Below are positions 25,857 to 33,495 of a stretch of DNA of 64,000 nucleotides, piece after piece. Under the pieces are notes generated by a model that did not search any database, was not told the DNA's origin, and was given only the letters and a program-made list of their open reading frames with translations. Source of the DNA: Candidatus Babeliales bacterium (lineage in GTDB: Bacteria > Babelota > Babeliae > Babelales > RVW-14); assembly GCA_019749895.1 (NCBI GenBank), contig JAIEPG010000002.1, positions 321,750 through 385,749 of the forward strand. The letters run 5' to 3'. Positions within the stretch are counted from its first letter, which is position 1. Each line of letters opens with the position of its first letter. Position numbers and translations under genes: made by a program.

Positions 25857-26361
25857 GGCACATACCCTTTTCGTGTTCAAGTAACCACGCCTTGCGCTCA
25901 ACACCGCTGTTGTAGCCACATAAATCATTATTTTTTTTGATAACGCGATGGCATGGAGCTACAACCGCAAAGTGGTTGGCAGCATTAGCCAGAGCAACAG
26001 CGCGAAACGCAGTGGGCTTGCCAATGGCGCGCGCAAGGTCTACATATGCGCAGGTGGTGCCAAACGTAATTTTTTGCAGCGCCTGCCACACACGTTGTTG
26101 AAATGGAGAACCGGCAAAGACTAGCGGCGTGGTAAATTTTTTAAGTGTTCCAGCAAAGTAGGCATTCAGCTCGCGTTCAACATTTTCAAGAGCAGGCGTG
26201 GTGCCGGGCGTTAGCGTTGCTTTGGCTTGTTTGGTAACGCGTGCAACTTTGTGTTCAAGGTCTTTTGAGCCCACAAAATCTAACAGATGCAGCGCTTGCT
26301 CGCTTGCAATTGCCAGCATGGGGCCGAGTGGTGTTTGTATAAAAGCTTTTTTTAATATCAT
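25840..26361 (-). CDS. ogt: Methylated-DNA--protein-cysteine methyltransferase
   Basis: 173 residues. It repairs O6-methylguanine by transferring the methyl group to its own Cys in VVAPCHRVI. The helix-turn-helix part SPFQQRVWQALQKITFGTT and the FRAVALANAAN region are typical. The first 80 residues form the usual N-terminal domain. It lies upstream of and overlaps tag in one transcript. Confidence 0.93.
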   Translation of the reverse strand: MILKKAFIQTPLGPMLAIASEQALHLLDFVGSKDLEHKVARVTKQAKATLTPGTTPALENVERELNAYFAGTLKKFTTPLVFAGSPFQQRVWQALQKITFGTTCAYVDLARAIGKPTAFRAVALANAANHFAVVAPCHRVIKKNNDLCGYNSGVERKAWLLEHEKGMCHDTKK

Positions 26362-26371
26362 AAAAGTTTCT

Positions 26372-27127
26372 TTAATTTTTTAGGCTGTTACTTTGTGAGA
26401 TGTATTTAATCCACTCGGTCTTAAATTCTTGCTTGCCAAGTTTAACGATTTTTTCAAAATTGTTATAGTTGCCTAAAAGCGTCAAAGCACTATCCCAACC
26501 CCATCGTGTAACTAAAAAATCAACAAGAGAAAAAGAAACCTTAAAGCCGTTTTTACATGCAAAATCTATTGCACCATTTGTTTCAAGTTGTTCAATATCT
26601 GGCAGTTTTGCCATGTCTTTGCCAAGCTCTTTGTTGCATTGTTGTGCGGTAAACCAATTGGCTTTGTACAGTGCTATTCCCTGCTGCAACCAGCGGGGTA
26701 GTTCAGTTGCTGTGCTGAACTTGCTATATAAAAATAATGTTGTTAGGCCCATTTTGTAAGAGTGCATCAAGCGTTCACGCGTGAAGGTTGTGTCTGGTGC
26801 GTTGGGGCAAACCCGTGTGTCGGTGCCTTCTTTGGTGCGTGCAATGACCCAGTTTGGTGCATCGGGCCAGCCAAGAGCTTCGTGCAGGCTTACAAGAGTT
26901 GGGTGGATGGTGACAATAAATGGTGTGCTGGGTGTGTGGTTAAAATCTTGTGAAAGCCTGGCAAAAAAAGCTTCATTTTGCACAAGTATTTCTTCGGCAA
27001 TTGTCTGATCTTGTGGTGCGCACAAGATTTCAAAGTGATCTGTTTTTTTGTAGAGTGTTGGTGGTTGAGCACTAAGATGCAGGCAGGTGCTGAGCATGAG
27101 CGTGGCGAAGCGTAATCTAAAAAACAT
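26372..27127 (-). CDS. Secreted peptidase MA-like protein, probably inactive
   Basis: 251 residues from the ATG at 27127, with AAAAGGGAAT upstream. Signal peptide MFFRLRFATLMLSTCLHLSA. The order TDHFEILC, a central MHSYKMGLTTLFLY, LPRWLQQGIALYKANW and a C-terminal LVDFLVTRWGWD fits the peptidase-MA-like fold. Active members have HExxH where this has MHSYK, and a Glu where this has QQGIALY. Both metal-binding positions are therefore lost, and I infer a non-catalytic protein. It is a lone gene, divergent from the ATP/ADP translocase. Confidence 0.6.
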   Translation of the reverse strand: MFFRLRFATLMLSTCLHLSAQPPTLYKKTDHFEILCAPQDQTIAEEILVQNEAFFARLSQDFNHTPSTPFIVTIHPTLVSLHEALGWPDAPNWVIARTKEGTDTRVCPNAPDTTFTRERLMHSYKMGLTTLFLYSKFSTATELPRWLQQGIALYKANWFTAQQCNKELGKDMAKLPDIEQLETNGAIDFACKNGFKVSFSLVDFLVTRWGWDSALTLLGNYNNFEKIVKLGKQEFKTEWIKYISQSNSLKN

Positions 27128-27168
27128 CGAATTATTCCCTTTTTTGCGACTTTTTTGAAGTTTTACAA

Positions 27169-27212
27169 TTTTACTCAATGGACTGAGTAAAATTACTCAA
27201 TGCATTGAGTAA
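27169..27212. promoter_or_regulatory. Two adjacent palindromes, candidate operator
   Basis: TTACTCAATGCATTGAGTAA at 27193-27212 is a perfect 20-bp palindrome. Just left, TTTTACTCA and TGAGTAAAA at 27169-27177 and 27184-27192 form a second dyad with the same ACTCA half-site. Four related half-sites in 44 bases suggest cooperative binding by a dimeric regulator. The regulator is not identified. Confidence 0.6.
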
Positions 27213-27477
27213 AAATCAATTTTTTAAAAAAGAGCAGATATTTGAAACAAATTTGCGCTTGCTGTACAAAAGATGTACAATAAAACGTAATACCATCGAA
27301 TAATGGTTTTACACGGGAAAATTCCGTGGGGCCAATGGGCATTGCTGGGCAATGTTGCGAGTTTGGCTTTCTTCTCCTTAACATGTGCGAACGACGTTAA
27401 AACACGGGAGTTTCCCGCCGCGCTGCAATGGCGATAGGTGGCGCTCTTTTGTACAAAACTGTCGCAGGTGTTTTTAT

Positions 27478-27499
27478 GAGATAACAATGTTGTTGTCTC
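27478..27499 (+). promoter_or_regulatory. Leader hairpin touching the ribosome site
   Basis: GAGATAACAA (27478-27487) can pair with TTGTTGTCTC (27490-27499) with one G-U pair. The stem ends directly at the AAGGAG Shine-Dalgarno of the translocase gene. It could influence translation or mRNA stability. The two-base loop is tight, so the end of the stem must open. Confidence 0.4.
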
Positions 27500-27511
27500 A
27501 AGGAGTTTCTT

Positions 27512-28819
27512 ATGTTTTCCAAAATCTGTAGCGTCCTGTGGGGCGATATTTCTCGTGAAGAGTTCAAGAAGTTTGGACTTCTTTCTGGTGTTTTTTTCTT
27601 CATGATTGGCGCGTACTGGATGGTGCGCTTAATTAAAAATGCATCATTTATGCATTTGGTTGGGCCGCAGAATTTGCCGTACGCAAAAATGGTTTCATTA
27701 GTTTCGTTGTTGGTCTTGGTGCTTTTTTACAACAAGCTGGTCGACTGGTTTGAAAAAACCAATCTGATTTATTTGATAACGTTGTTTTATGGCACCCTCT
27801 TTTTATCCTTTTCTTATTTACTGACGCTGTCTTCAGTGGGCAGTTCAACATTGCCATTGTGGGCAAACGAAGCACTTGGTTGGATTTTTTATGTTGCTAC
27901 TGAAAGTTATGGCTCGCTGGTCATAGCGCTCTTTTGGTCGTTTGTGGCCAGTGCCATGGACCCAGCATCAGGTAAGCGCGGTTACCCCGTGATTGTTTCT
28001 GGTGCGCAGTGTGGTTCGTTACTTGGTGCTTTTTTAATGGCAACACAATCAACAGCACTTGGTGTGCCCTTGCTCACCTGCATTGCCGCCATTTCAGTGC
28101 TCATGATTCCGCTCATGATCAAGCTCTTTACCGTGCATCATGCCAAGGCTTTTGTAGCTGCTGGCGACAAAGAAAAAAAGAAACCAACAGGTGTTGTTGA
28201 AGGGCTTAAGCTTATTTGCACAAAGCCTTATTTGATGGGTATCTTGGTTGTTTCAACCGTGTACGAAACAGTTACCTGGTTGTTTGAATTTCACATGAAT
28301 TCATCGGCACATGCAACGTTTGGTAGTATCGAAAAAGTAACATCATTTTTAGGAATTTATGGCGTTGCTACCAACATGGTTTCGCTGTTGTTTGCGTTGC
28401 TTGGTACCAGCTTTTTCATACGTCGTTTTGGTATTACCTTCTGCTTGGTTGCCTACCCAACAATGTTAGCATTATTTGTGTGCTACTCCTGGTCGTTCCC
28501 TGGTATGTGGGTATTTTTAGTTGCGACAGTTGCAGCAAAAGGGTTTAGCTATGCGCTCAATAACCCATGCAAAGAAATGATGTACATTCCAACCAGTAAA
28601 GACATTAAGTTTAAAGCGAAGAGCTGGATTGATGTGCAAGGCAGCCGTTCAGCAAAAGCAAGTGGCGCAACTATTGCGGCCATGTTCCCTGCAATTCCTG
28701 CGCTACTGACCTACGGTTCAATGATTTCACTGGCAATTATTGCCGTGTGGATTCCAATTGCGTTGTTTGTTGGAAGAACGAATAACAAGTTGATTCAGAG
28801 TGGTCAGACGATCGAATAA
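27512..28819 (+). CDS. tlc: ATP/ADP translocase (nucleotide transporter, NTT/Tlc family)
   Basis: 435 residues with about twelve predicted membrane segments. The N-terminal region SREEFKKFGLLSGVFFFMIGAYW and RLIKNASFM is the hallmark of Rickettsia and Chlamydia translocases, as are GKRGYPVIVSGAQCGSLLGA and the late ALNNPCKEMMYIPTS. The family exchanges host ATP for bacterial ADP or imports other nucleotides; this one cannot be assigned to a subtype. It is slightly shorter than Rickettsia Tlc1 (about 500). AAGGAG lies eight bases before the ATG. It is the clearest sign of an intracellular life style here. Confidence 0.92.
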   Translation: MFSKICSVLWGDISREEFKKFGLLSGVFFFMIGAYWMVRLIKNASFMHLVGPQNLPYAKMVSLVSLLVLVLFYNKLVDWFEKTNLIYLITLFYGTLFLSFSYLLTLSSVGSSTLPLWANEALGWIFYVATESYGSLVIALFWSFVASAMDPASGKRGYPVIVSGAQCGSLLGAFLMATQSTALGVPLLTCIAAISVLMIPLMIKLFTVHHAKAFVAAGDKEKKKPTGVVEGLKLICTKPYLMGILVVSTVYETVTWLFEFHMNSSAHATFGSIEKVTSFLGIYGVATNMVSLLFALLGTSFFIRRFGITFCLVAYPTMLALFVCYSWSFPGMWVFLVATVAAKGFSYALNNPCKEMMYIPTSKDIKFKAKSWIDVQGSRSAKASGATIAAMFPAIPALLTYGSMISLAIIAVWIPIALFVGRTNNKLIQSGQTIE

Positions 28820-28824
28820 AACAA

Positions 28825-28855
28825 GAGGGGGCGGGAAGTTACTTCCTGCCCCCTC
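28825..28855. terminator. Hairpin between convergent genes
   Basis: GAGGGGGCGGGAA (28825-28837) pairs with TTCCTGCCCCCTC (28843-28855) through 13 pairs, one of them G-U, around a five-base loop. It lies between the convergent translocase and hydrolase genes. The following T tract is weak. Confidence 0.75.
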
Positions 28856-28871
28856 ACTACTAAAAATTTAA

Positions 28872-30335
28872 CTAACTAATTTTCTTGCTGATTGTGCCAT
28901 CTTGGTCTTCTAAATTTTGAATACCAACAACATTGCCATTGGTATCAACGACAAATTTGTAGAGCATGTTAAAAACATTGGAGCCCCAAGCATCGTGCTC
29001 GGTGCTATACAAAAAGCGAATATATTGCTTCCAATGGTCTTTGCCTGTTCGTGTGAAGAGCAACGAATTATTATCTTCTGGTTCTATCTGTTCACTTTCT
29101 ATCTTTTCATCAGAAACTTCGTACAGGCCGGCATACTTTGAGCAGAATTCCTGGCTTGAATTGCTATCAAAAATTTGTAGTTGGGGTGTTTTGTTTTCCA
29201 ATAAAATTTCACTGATAAGATTTAATGTAATGGGTGCCATGCCATTATTCAACAAAAGAATCATAACAATTTCATTGCCAGAAGCAGTTAGATTTATGAT
29301 GTTTAGTGCTGAGGTAAAATGAGAAATCAACCCATTGTGACTGATAGAACTTTTTGTTTCATTCTGTTCAACTTCAAGTCCGCAGGCATAATTATTCAAG
29401 AAAGGCTTTTTTAAAAGCGCAGCATATTCTGGCGAAAGCAGGGTTCCCTGTTTTACTGCCTGGGCCCAAAGATACACATCATCAACTGTTGATTTAATTG
29501 ATCCGTCAGCACAAGCCTTTTGCATAAAATCGTCGTACGTAGCGCTTATGGCAAACATTGGATAAGCTGGTTTTTGTGCAATCAACGGGACGGTTCTGTG
29601 TGCGGCAGCTTGGTAATAAGTTTCGTATGATGCAAAAGTATTATGCATGCCAAGCTTGTCAAAAATGCGGCTTTGTAGGCTTTGTTCGTAGGAACATCCA
29701 TCAACTTTTTCAATAATCTCGCCCAACAATCGATAACCAATATTGCTGTATTCGTAGTCGGTTCCAGGTTCAAAGCGTAGCGTTGTTTCGTATCCTAAAA
29801 ATATTTTTTTATCTCGTTGTAAAATTTCATCAATGGGTTTCGGTTCTTGTAGCATTGCATTAATTACTTCCCACGATAAATCATTTGGGCAGCCAGTAGT
29901 GTGCGTAAGCAGCTGGTAGATGGTAATTGTTTTGTGCGGATAGTCTGGAATAACGGTAGAAACACAATCGTCGACTGATAACTTACCTTCTTGAGCAAGC
30001 TGCAAAATAAGAACAGCTGTAAACGATTTGGTAATTGAACCAATACCAAAAGCGGTATCTGGCGTGTTTGGAATACCCTGCGCATCATCGGCCAAGCCGT
30101 AAGCTTTGCGCAAGAGTGCGGTACCGTTGCGGGTAATCAGCACGCTGCCGGCAAACTCTTGTTGAGCGGCAAGTTGTTGCAGGGCGGTATCAATAAGTTG
30201 GATTGCTGTTTCAGAGGTATCGCTTACTGTTTCTTTGGCAGCTCCTGCCAAGGGGCTATAAAAGTTGGCAACAGAGCACAAAACCGTAAAAAATAGACTC
30301 GCAAAAATAAACGATCTTTTTTTTGGAAAAATCAT
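28872..30335 (-). CDS. Secreted serine hydrolase of the beta-lactamase fold
   Basis: 487 residues with signal sequence (RSFIFASLFFTVLCSVANFY). Catalytic motifs of the class C beta-lactamase/esterase/D-aminopeptidase family: SITK near residue 98 (Ser and Lys) and YSNIGY near 197. The third box is less clear; SHNGLISHF near residue 333 is the best candidate. The last 100 residues form a separate beta-rich domain with a KYAGLYEVSDEKI start, as in many family members. Substrate unknown: peptidoglycan peptides or esters are common. It is not evidence for antibiotic resistance. Confidence 0.85.
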   Translation of the reverse strand: MIFPKKRSFIFASLFFTVLCSVANFYSPLAGAAKETVSDTSETAIQLIDTALQQLAAQQEFAGSVLITRNGTALLRKAYGLADDAQGIPNTPDTAFGIGSITKSFTAVLILQLAQEGKLSVDDCVSTVIPDYPHKTITIYQLLTHTTGCPNDLSWEVINAMLQEPKPIDEILQRDKKIFLGYETTLRFEPGTDYEYSNIGYRLLGEIIEKVDGCSYEQSLQSRIFDKLGMHNTFASYETYYQAAAHRTVPLIAQKPAYPMFAISATYDDFMQKACADGSIKSTVDDVYLWAQAVKQGTLLSPEYAALLKKPFLNNYACGLEVEQNETKSSISHNGLISHFTSALNIINLTASGNEIVMILLLNNGMAPITLNLISEILLENKTPQLQIFDSNSSQEFCSKYAGLYEVSDEKIESEQIEPEDNNSLLFTRTGKDHWKQYIRFLYSTEHDAWGSNVFNMLYKFVVDTNGNVVGIQNLEDQDGTISKKIS

Positions 30336-30410
30336 AAGGCCTCCATTTGAATTATTAGCGCAGTAATTTATCTGTTAATTTTATCTCACTTTGGCAATAA
30401 TGGCAAATTT

Positions 30411-30453
30411 TGCTGGTAAATAGCCGGTAAACAGCCGGTAAATAGCCGGTAAA
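30411..30453. repeat. 11-bp tandem repeat
   Basis: Three full units of YAGCCGGTAAA (30421-30431, 30432-30442, 30443-30453) follow a partial unit TGCTGGTAAA (30411-30420). Confidence 0.85.
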
Positions 30454-30527
30454 TTGAAGAGGTTGTACAGTTTCATGTTTTCTGGGAGGGGTTTTGGGGT
30501 GGCCAGGGAGGGCCAGCAAGGGCTATA

Positions 30528-30558
30528 TTGTGCTAATTACTACCTTGACTGCCAATTT
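30528..30558. repeat. 31-bp direct repeat, left of ATPase gene
   Basis: Matches 31866-31896 at 28 of 31 positions, including an identical first block TTGTGCTAATTACTACCT. The two copies bracket a single gene. Confidence 0.8.
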
Positions 30559-30687
30559 AGCACAAACTCTATATTTAGGCCTTGCCAATCGATGCTTTAA
30601 TGCGTGCTGGACAAATCATATAGTCCGGTGTAATATTTGTCCATAATGGTTGATTGTAATGACTGGACCGTAATAAATGAGACTTTT

Positions 30688-31863
30688 ATGATAAAAAGAA
30701 GTATAGAAACAAGTTTACGTACCGCAGCTGAAAAATATCCTGTTCTGGCTATTTTAGGTCCACGGCAGTCTGGCAAGACTACTGTTGCTCAGCAGGTTTT
30801 TCCAAATCACAAATATCTTAATTTTGAAGATATTATTGATATTCAGGAATATGTAAATCGCGACCCAAAGGGATTTCTTGAAGAACATGCCAACCCTCAT
30901 GGGCTTATTCTTGATGAGTTTCAGAATGCTCCACTTATTCTTTCTTACATTCAATTGGCGGTAGATAAAGAATACAAGCCTGGCTATTTTATTTTGACGG
31001 GTTCGCAAAACTTTCTTATGAACGAAGCAATTTCTCAAACGCTTGCAGGGCGGATAGCTCTTTTTACACTCCTGCCTTTTTCTGTGCAAGAACTTACTGA
31101 GGCCTCTTTGCTGCCGGAAACCGTAGAAACAGTCATTCACCAAGGTATGTATCCGCGTATTTATGCCCAAAATTTTTCGGCAACGTGGTATCAAAATTAC
31201 ATTAGAACGTATCTTGAGCGTGACGTGCGATCGCTAAAAAACATAACCGACTTGTCGCTGTTTCAAACCTTTATTGGGCTTTGTGCTGGCCGCATTGGGC
31301 AGATACTCAATGTTTCTTCACTTGCCAATGACTGCGGTATTACGCAGGCTACCGCTAATTCGTGGCTTACCTTGTTGCAAGCAAGTTACCTGGTATTTTT
31401 ATTGCAGCCGCATCATAAAAGTTTTAGCAAGCGACTTGTTAAGTCGCCAAAGATCTATTTTTATGACACGGGCATCGCATGTGCAATTCTTGGTATTGAA
31501 TCGGCAGAAGAGATTTATAAACACTACATGCGTGGTGGTTTGACTGAGAACTTTGTGTTAACCGAAATTTTGAAGCAGTACTACAACAACGACCGCATGC
31601 CGCGTGTTTATTTTTGGCGCGATAAAACTGAGCGTGAAGTTGACTTTGTTCTTGAGCGCGGAACCGAACTGATTCCCATTGAAGTTAAAGCGGGAAAAAC
31701 CGTTTCAACCGATTATTTTGATAATCTCAAATACTGGTGCACGTTGGCCGGTATGGATACGGCACGAGCATTTGTTGTCTATGCTGGCAAAGAGGGTCAA
31801 AAGCGTTCTTCTGGTACGGTGCTTGGCTGGCAGAATGTGGCAGAGGTTTTTAAAGCAACCTAG
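30688..31863 (+). CDS. AAA-type ATPase of the AAA_14 / DUF4143 family
   Basis: 391 residues from the ATG at 30688 (MIKRSIETSL), the start common to this family. Walker A is ILGPRQSGKTT, Walker B GLILDEFQNAP, sensor YFILTGSQNFLM. The C-terminal DUF4143 half has TYLERDVRSL, KIYFYDTGIACAILG and a nuclease-like VYFWRDKTEREVDFVLE...IPIEVKAGKT, which preserves the D-E-K pattern of the PD-(D/E)XK fold. The cellular role of these common bacterial proteins is not settled. The gene stands alone between two direct repeats. Confidence 0.88.
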   Translation: MIKRSIETSLRTAAEKYPVLAILGPRQSGKTTVAQQVFPNHKYLNFEDIIDIQEYVNRDPKGFLEEHANPHGLILDEFQNAPLILSYIQLAVDKEYKPGYFILTGSQNFLMNEAISQTLAGRIALFTLLPFSVQELTEASLLPETVETVIHQGMYPRIYAQNFSATWYQNYIRTYLERDVRSLKNITDLSLFQTFIGLCAGRIGQILNVSSLANDCGITQATANSWLTLLQASYLVFLLQPHHKSFSKRLVKSPKIYFYDTGIACAILGIESAEEIYKHYMRGGLTENFVLTEILKQYYNNDRMPRVYFWRDKTEREVDFVLERGTELIPIEVKAGKTVSTDYFDNLKYWCTLAGMDTARAFVVYAGKEGQKRSSGTVLGWQNVAEVFKAT

Positions 31864-31865
31864 TT

Positions 31866-31896
31866 TTGTGCTAATTACTACCTCGACTATCAATTT
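31866..31896. repeat. 31-bp direct repeat, right of ATPase gene
   Basis: Right-hand partner of 30528-30558, starting three bases after the gene's stop codon. Confidence 0.8.
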
Positions 31897-32093
31897 CTAA
31901 AGCGCCTTGCGCTGCTTGGGTATTCATGAAAAACAGCAAAACTTCAACGAGGTGCCTTCCACAATTATTATCTTCATAAGCGATTTGGGCCACACCTTCT
32001 GAAAGGCTTCGACACGGACATCTTTTTGCTTAAATTTTCTAACCTGATATTATTAATTTGTAAGAAGTATTAAACATATAAAAAGGATTCAGT

Positions 32094-32642
32094 ATGAAAA
32101 ATACAGTATTAGTAATTAGTTTTTTTGCCCTATCAGGAGTTTTAGGAGCTGCTGCGCCACAGTATCAATTTTCAGGAGAGGAAGCCGTTAGCTGTCTGAT
32201 TAGAAATGGTCAAGCCAGAGATTGCGATTTGAGTAACCAAGATTTACGTGAGACAATGAAGACGGTCAACCGTGAGTATCGTCGTATGTGCATCTCTACG
32301 GATTTCCTTGATGCAAATCTATCTGGTGCTGATTTGTCTGGTGTTGATTTGAGCTGTGCAGAAATGAGAGATACAAACTTAACTGGTGCAAAATTAACTG
32401 GCGCAAAGTTAATTAATGCAGTCATGCGGGGTGCAAACTTAACTGGTGCTGATTTGTCTGGTGCAGATTTGAGTTATGCAGATTTATCTCGTGCAAAATT
32501 AACTGGTGCAAACTTAACTAACGCAAACTTAACGGGTGCAACGATGTACCAGGTAGACATGACGGATGCAACCGTAACAGGTGCAAACATGACAGATGCA
32601 CGTTATTTGGATACGGTAATCGGTTATGTGCCAACAAAGTAA
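32094..32642 (+). CDS. Secreted pentapeptide-repeat protein
   Basis: 182 residues. Signal peptide MKNTVLVISFFALSGVLGAA. From about residue 77 to 170 it has some 18 to 20 consecutive A(D/N)LxG-type five-residue repeats, for example ANLSGADLSGVDLS and GANLTGADLSGADLS. Such repeats fold into a right-handed square helix. Many family members are secreted by intracellular bacteria, others mimic DNA; a host-directed role here is only inference. AAAAGGA lies before the ATG, and a strong terminator follows. Confidence 0.9.
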   Translation: MKNTVLVISFFALSGVLGAAAPQYQFSGEEAVSCLIRNGQARDCDLSNQDLRETMKTVNREYRRMCISTDFLDANLSGADLSGVDLSCAEMRDTNLTGAKLTGAKLINAVMRGANLTGADLSGADLSYADLSRAKLTGANLTNANLTGATMYQVDMTDATVTGANMTDARYLDTVIGYVPTK

Positions 32643-32660
32643 CTAGCTAAATCAATAATT

Positions 32661-32702
32661 AAGCGGGTTAAGAAATTTCAAAGATTTCTTAACCCGCTTT
32701 TT
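32661..32702. terminator. Bidirectional terminator
   Basis: Perfect 16-bp stem (32661-32676 with 32684-32699), seven-base loop, then a T run. It lies between the convergent pentapeptide and AAMDC-like genes. Confidence 0.92.
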
Positions 32703-32723
32703 TTATCTAACATTAATAAAACA

Positions 32724-33224
32724 TTAGCAGGTGGAGTGGAAAAGGCCCACAACGCGCTTGCCTTCTTTGACTAGCTCATTGTACGTATGAACTGCCGTTC
32801 CCGGCTTAGAAATATCATATCCTGGCTTTTCAATAGTTCGTTGTACAAAAACTTGCTTGCCATTTTTTTCAAGATATTCAACAACTTCATCCTGAACTTG
32901 CAAAACCCAATCAACGCCTCGAGAAAGCACAAAAACGTCTGCCAGGTCCAGTAAATCTTTAACTTGTGCAATGCCAATGCCTGGGTTGTGGCGCATGCTT
33001 GTAATCCCCCAGTCCCAATCTTTGGCACCTCCTGGGGTGCAAATACAATCTTTAAAGGTTGATTCCCTGCCGTTGGCATTTTTAACGTTGATTTCACCCC
33101 ATTTGATGCTGGCAATACGTGGTGCCTGAGCGATCTTATTTTCTGTATTTTTTTCTCTAAAACTTGGGTTTAAGCAAGAAAATAAACATAAAAAACTAAA
33201 AGAAAACAATTTGATAGTCTTCAT
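32724..33224 (-). CDS. AAMDC / Mth938-domain protein with an export signal
   Basis: 166 residues. The domain fills residues 35-166: IASIKWGEINVK, a CTPGGAKDWDW motif, MRHNPGIGIAQVKDLL, and a C-terminal NELVKEGKRVVGLFHSTC. These features, including the terminal FHSTC, are those of the animal AAMDC protein and its Mth938/DUF498 relatives. The N-terminus MKTIKLFSFSFLCLFSC is hydrophobic and ends in a lipobox-like LFSC, whereas AAMDC relatives lack a signal. The biochemical role of the family is unclear. Recent transfer from a eukaryote is possible but not shown. Confidence 0.82.
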   Translation of the reverse strand: MKTIKLFSFSFLCLFSCLNPSFREKNTENKIAQAPRIASIKWGEINVKNANGRESTFKDCICTPGGAKDWDWGITSMRHNPGIGIAQVKDLLDLADVFVLSRGVDWVLQVQDEVVEYLEKNGKQVFVQRTIEKPGYDISKPGTAVHTYNELVKEGKRVVGLFHSTC

Positions 33225-33495
33225 AAAATGGCCCCTTTTATAAGTTTTATGGCAATCGAATACCTTTCATTAACTATCAGCTTGGCATTTATGGCAGGTT
33301 TTATCAAATGGGTTGATGCCTATTGTTGCGCGAATACTTATAAATTATATTATATTTGAAATAATTATTGAATATTGGTTAGCAAAGAGATGATCAAGTG
33401 CTTTTTGTGCGCTGTTTTCTTGCAATGTCGGCTAAATAGATGATACTTTCTTTGAAAAGATTAGGCTGAGATTTCTATGAAAACTAGGATAAAAA

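Larger units (their letters stand above)
27128..27511. other. Divergent regulatory region before the ATP/ADP translocase
   Basis: 384 bases without a gene. It contains two overlapping dyads (27169-27212) and a hairpin next to the translocase ribosome site (27478-27499), listed separately. Two related ACACGGGA sequences, each able to form a short hairpin, lie near 27312 and 27402. Confidence 0.6.
30336..30687. other. Non-coding region with tandem and direct repeats
   Basis: 352 bases upstream of the AAA ATPase gene. It holds an 11-bp tandem repeat and the left copy of a 31-bp direct repeat. No gene is visible. Confidence 0.6.

Noticed and set aside
28872-30335. Reading the beta-lactamase-fold gene as an antibiotic-resistance gene
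   Set aside because: SxxK and YxN occur across esterases and peptidases of this fold. The extra C-terminal domain favours a non-resistance role.
32310-32600. Regular 15-bp periodicity that might suggest a CRISPR or satellite array
   Set aside because: It is the coding pattern of pentapeptide repeats in a protein gene. There are no spacers.
33249-33359. 36-codon plus-strand frame (starts MAIEYLSLTISL)
   Set aside because: No ribosome site, and AT-rich DNA yields hydrophobic frames of this size by chance.
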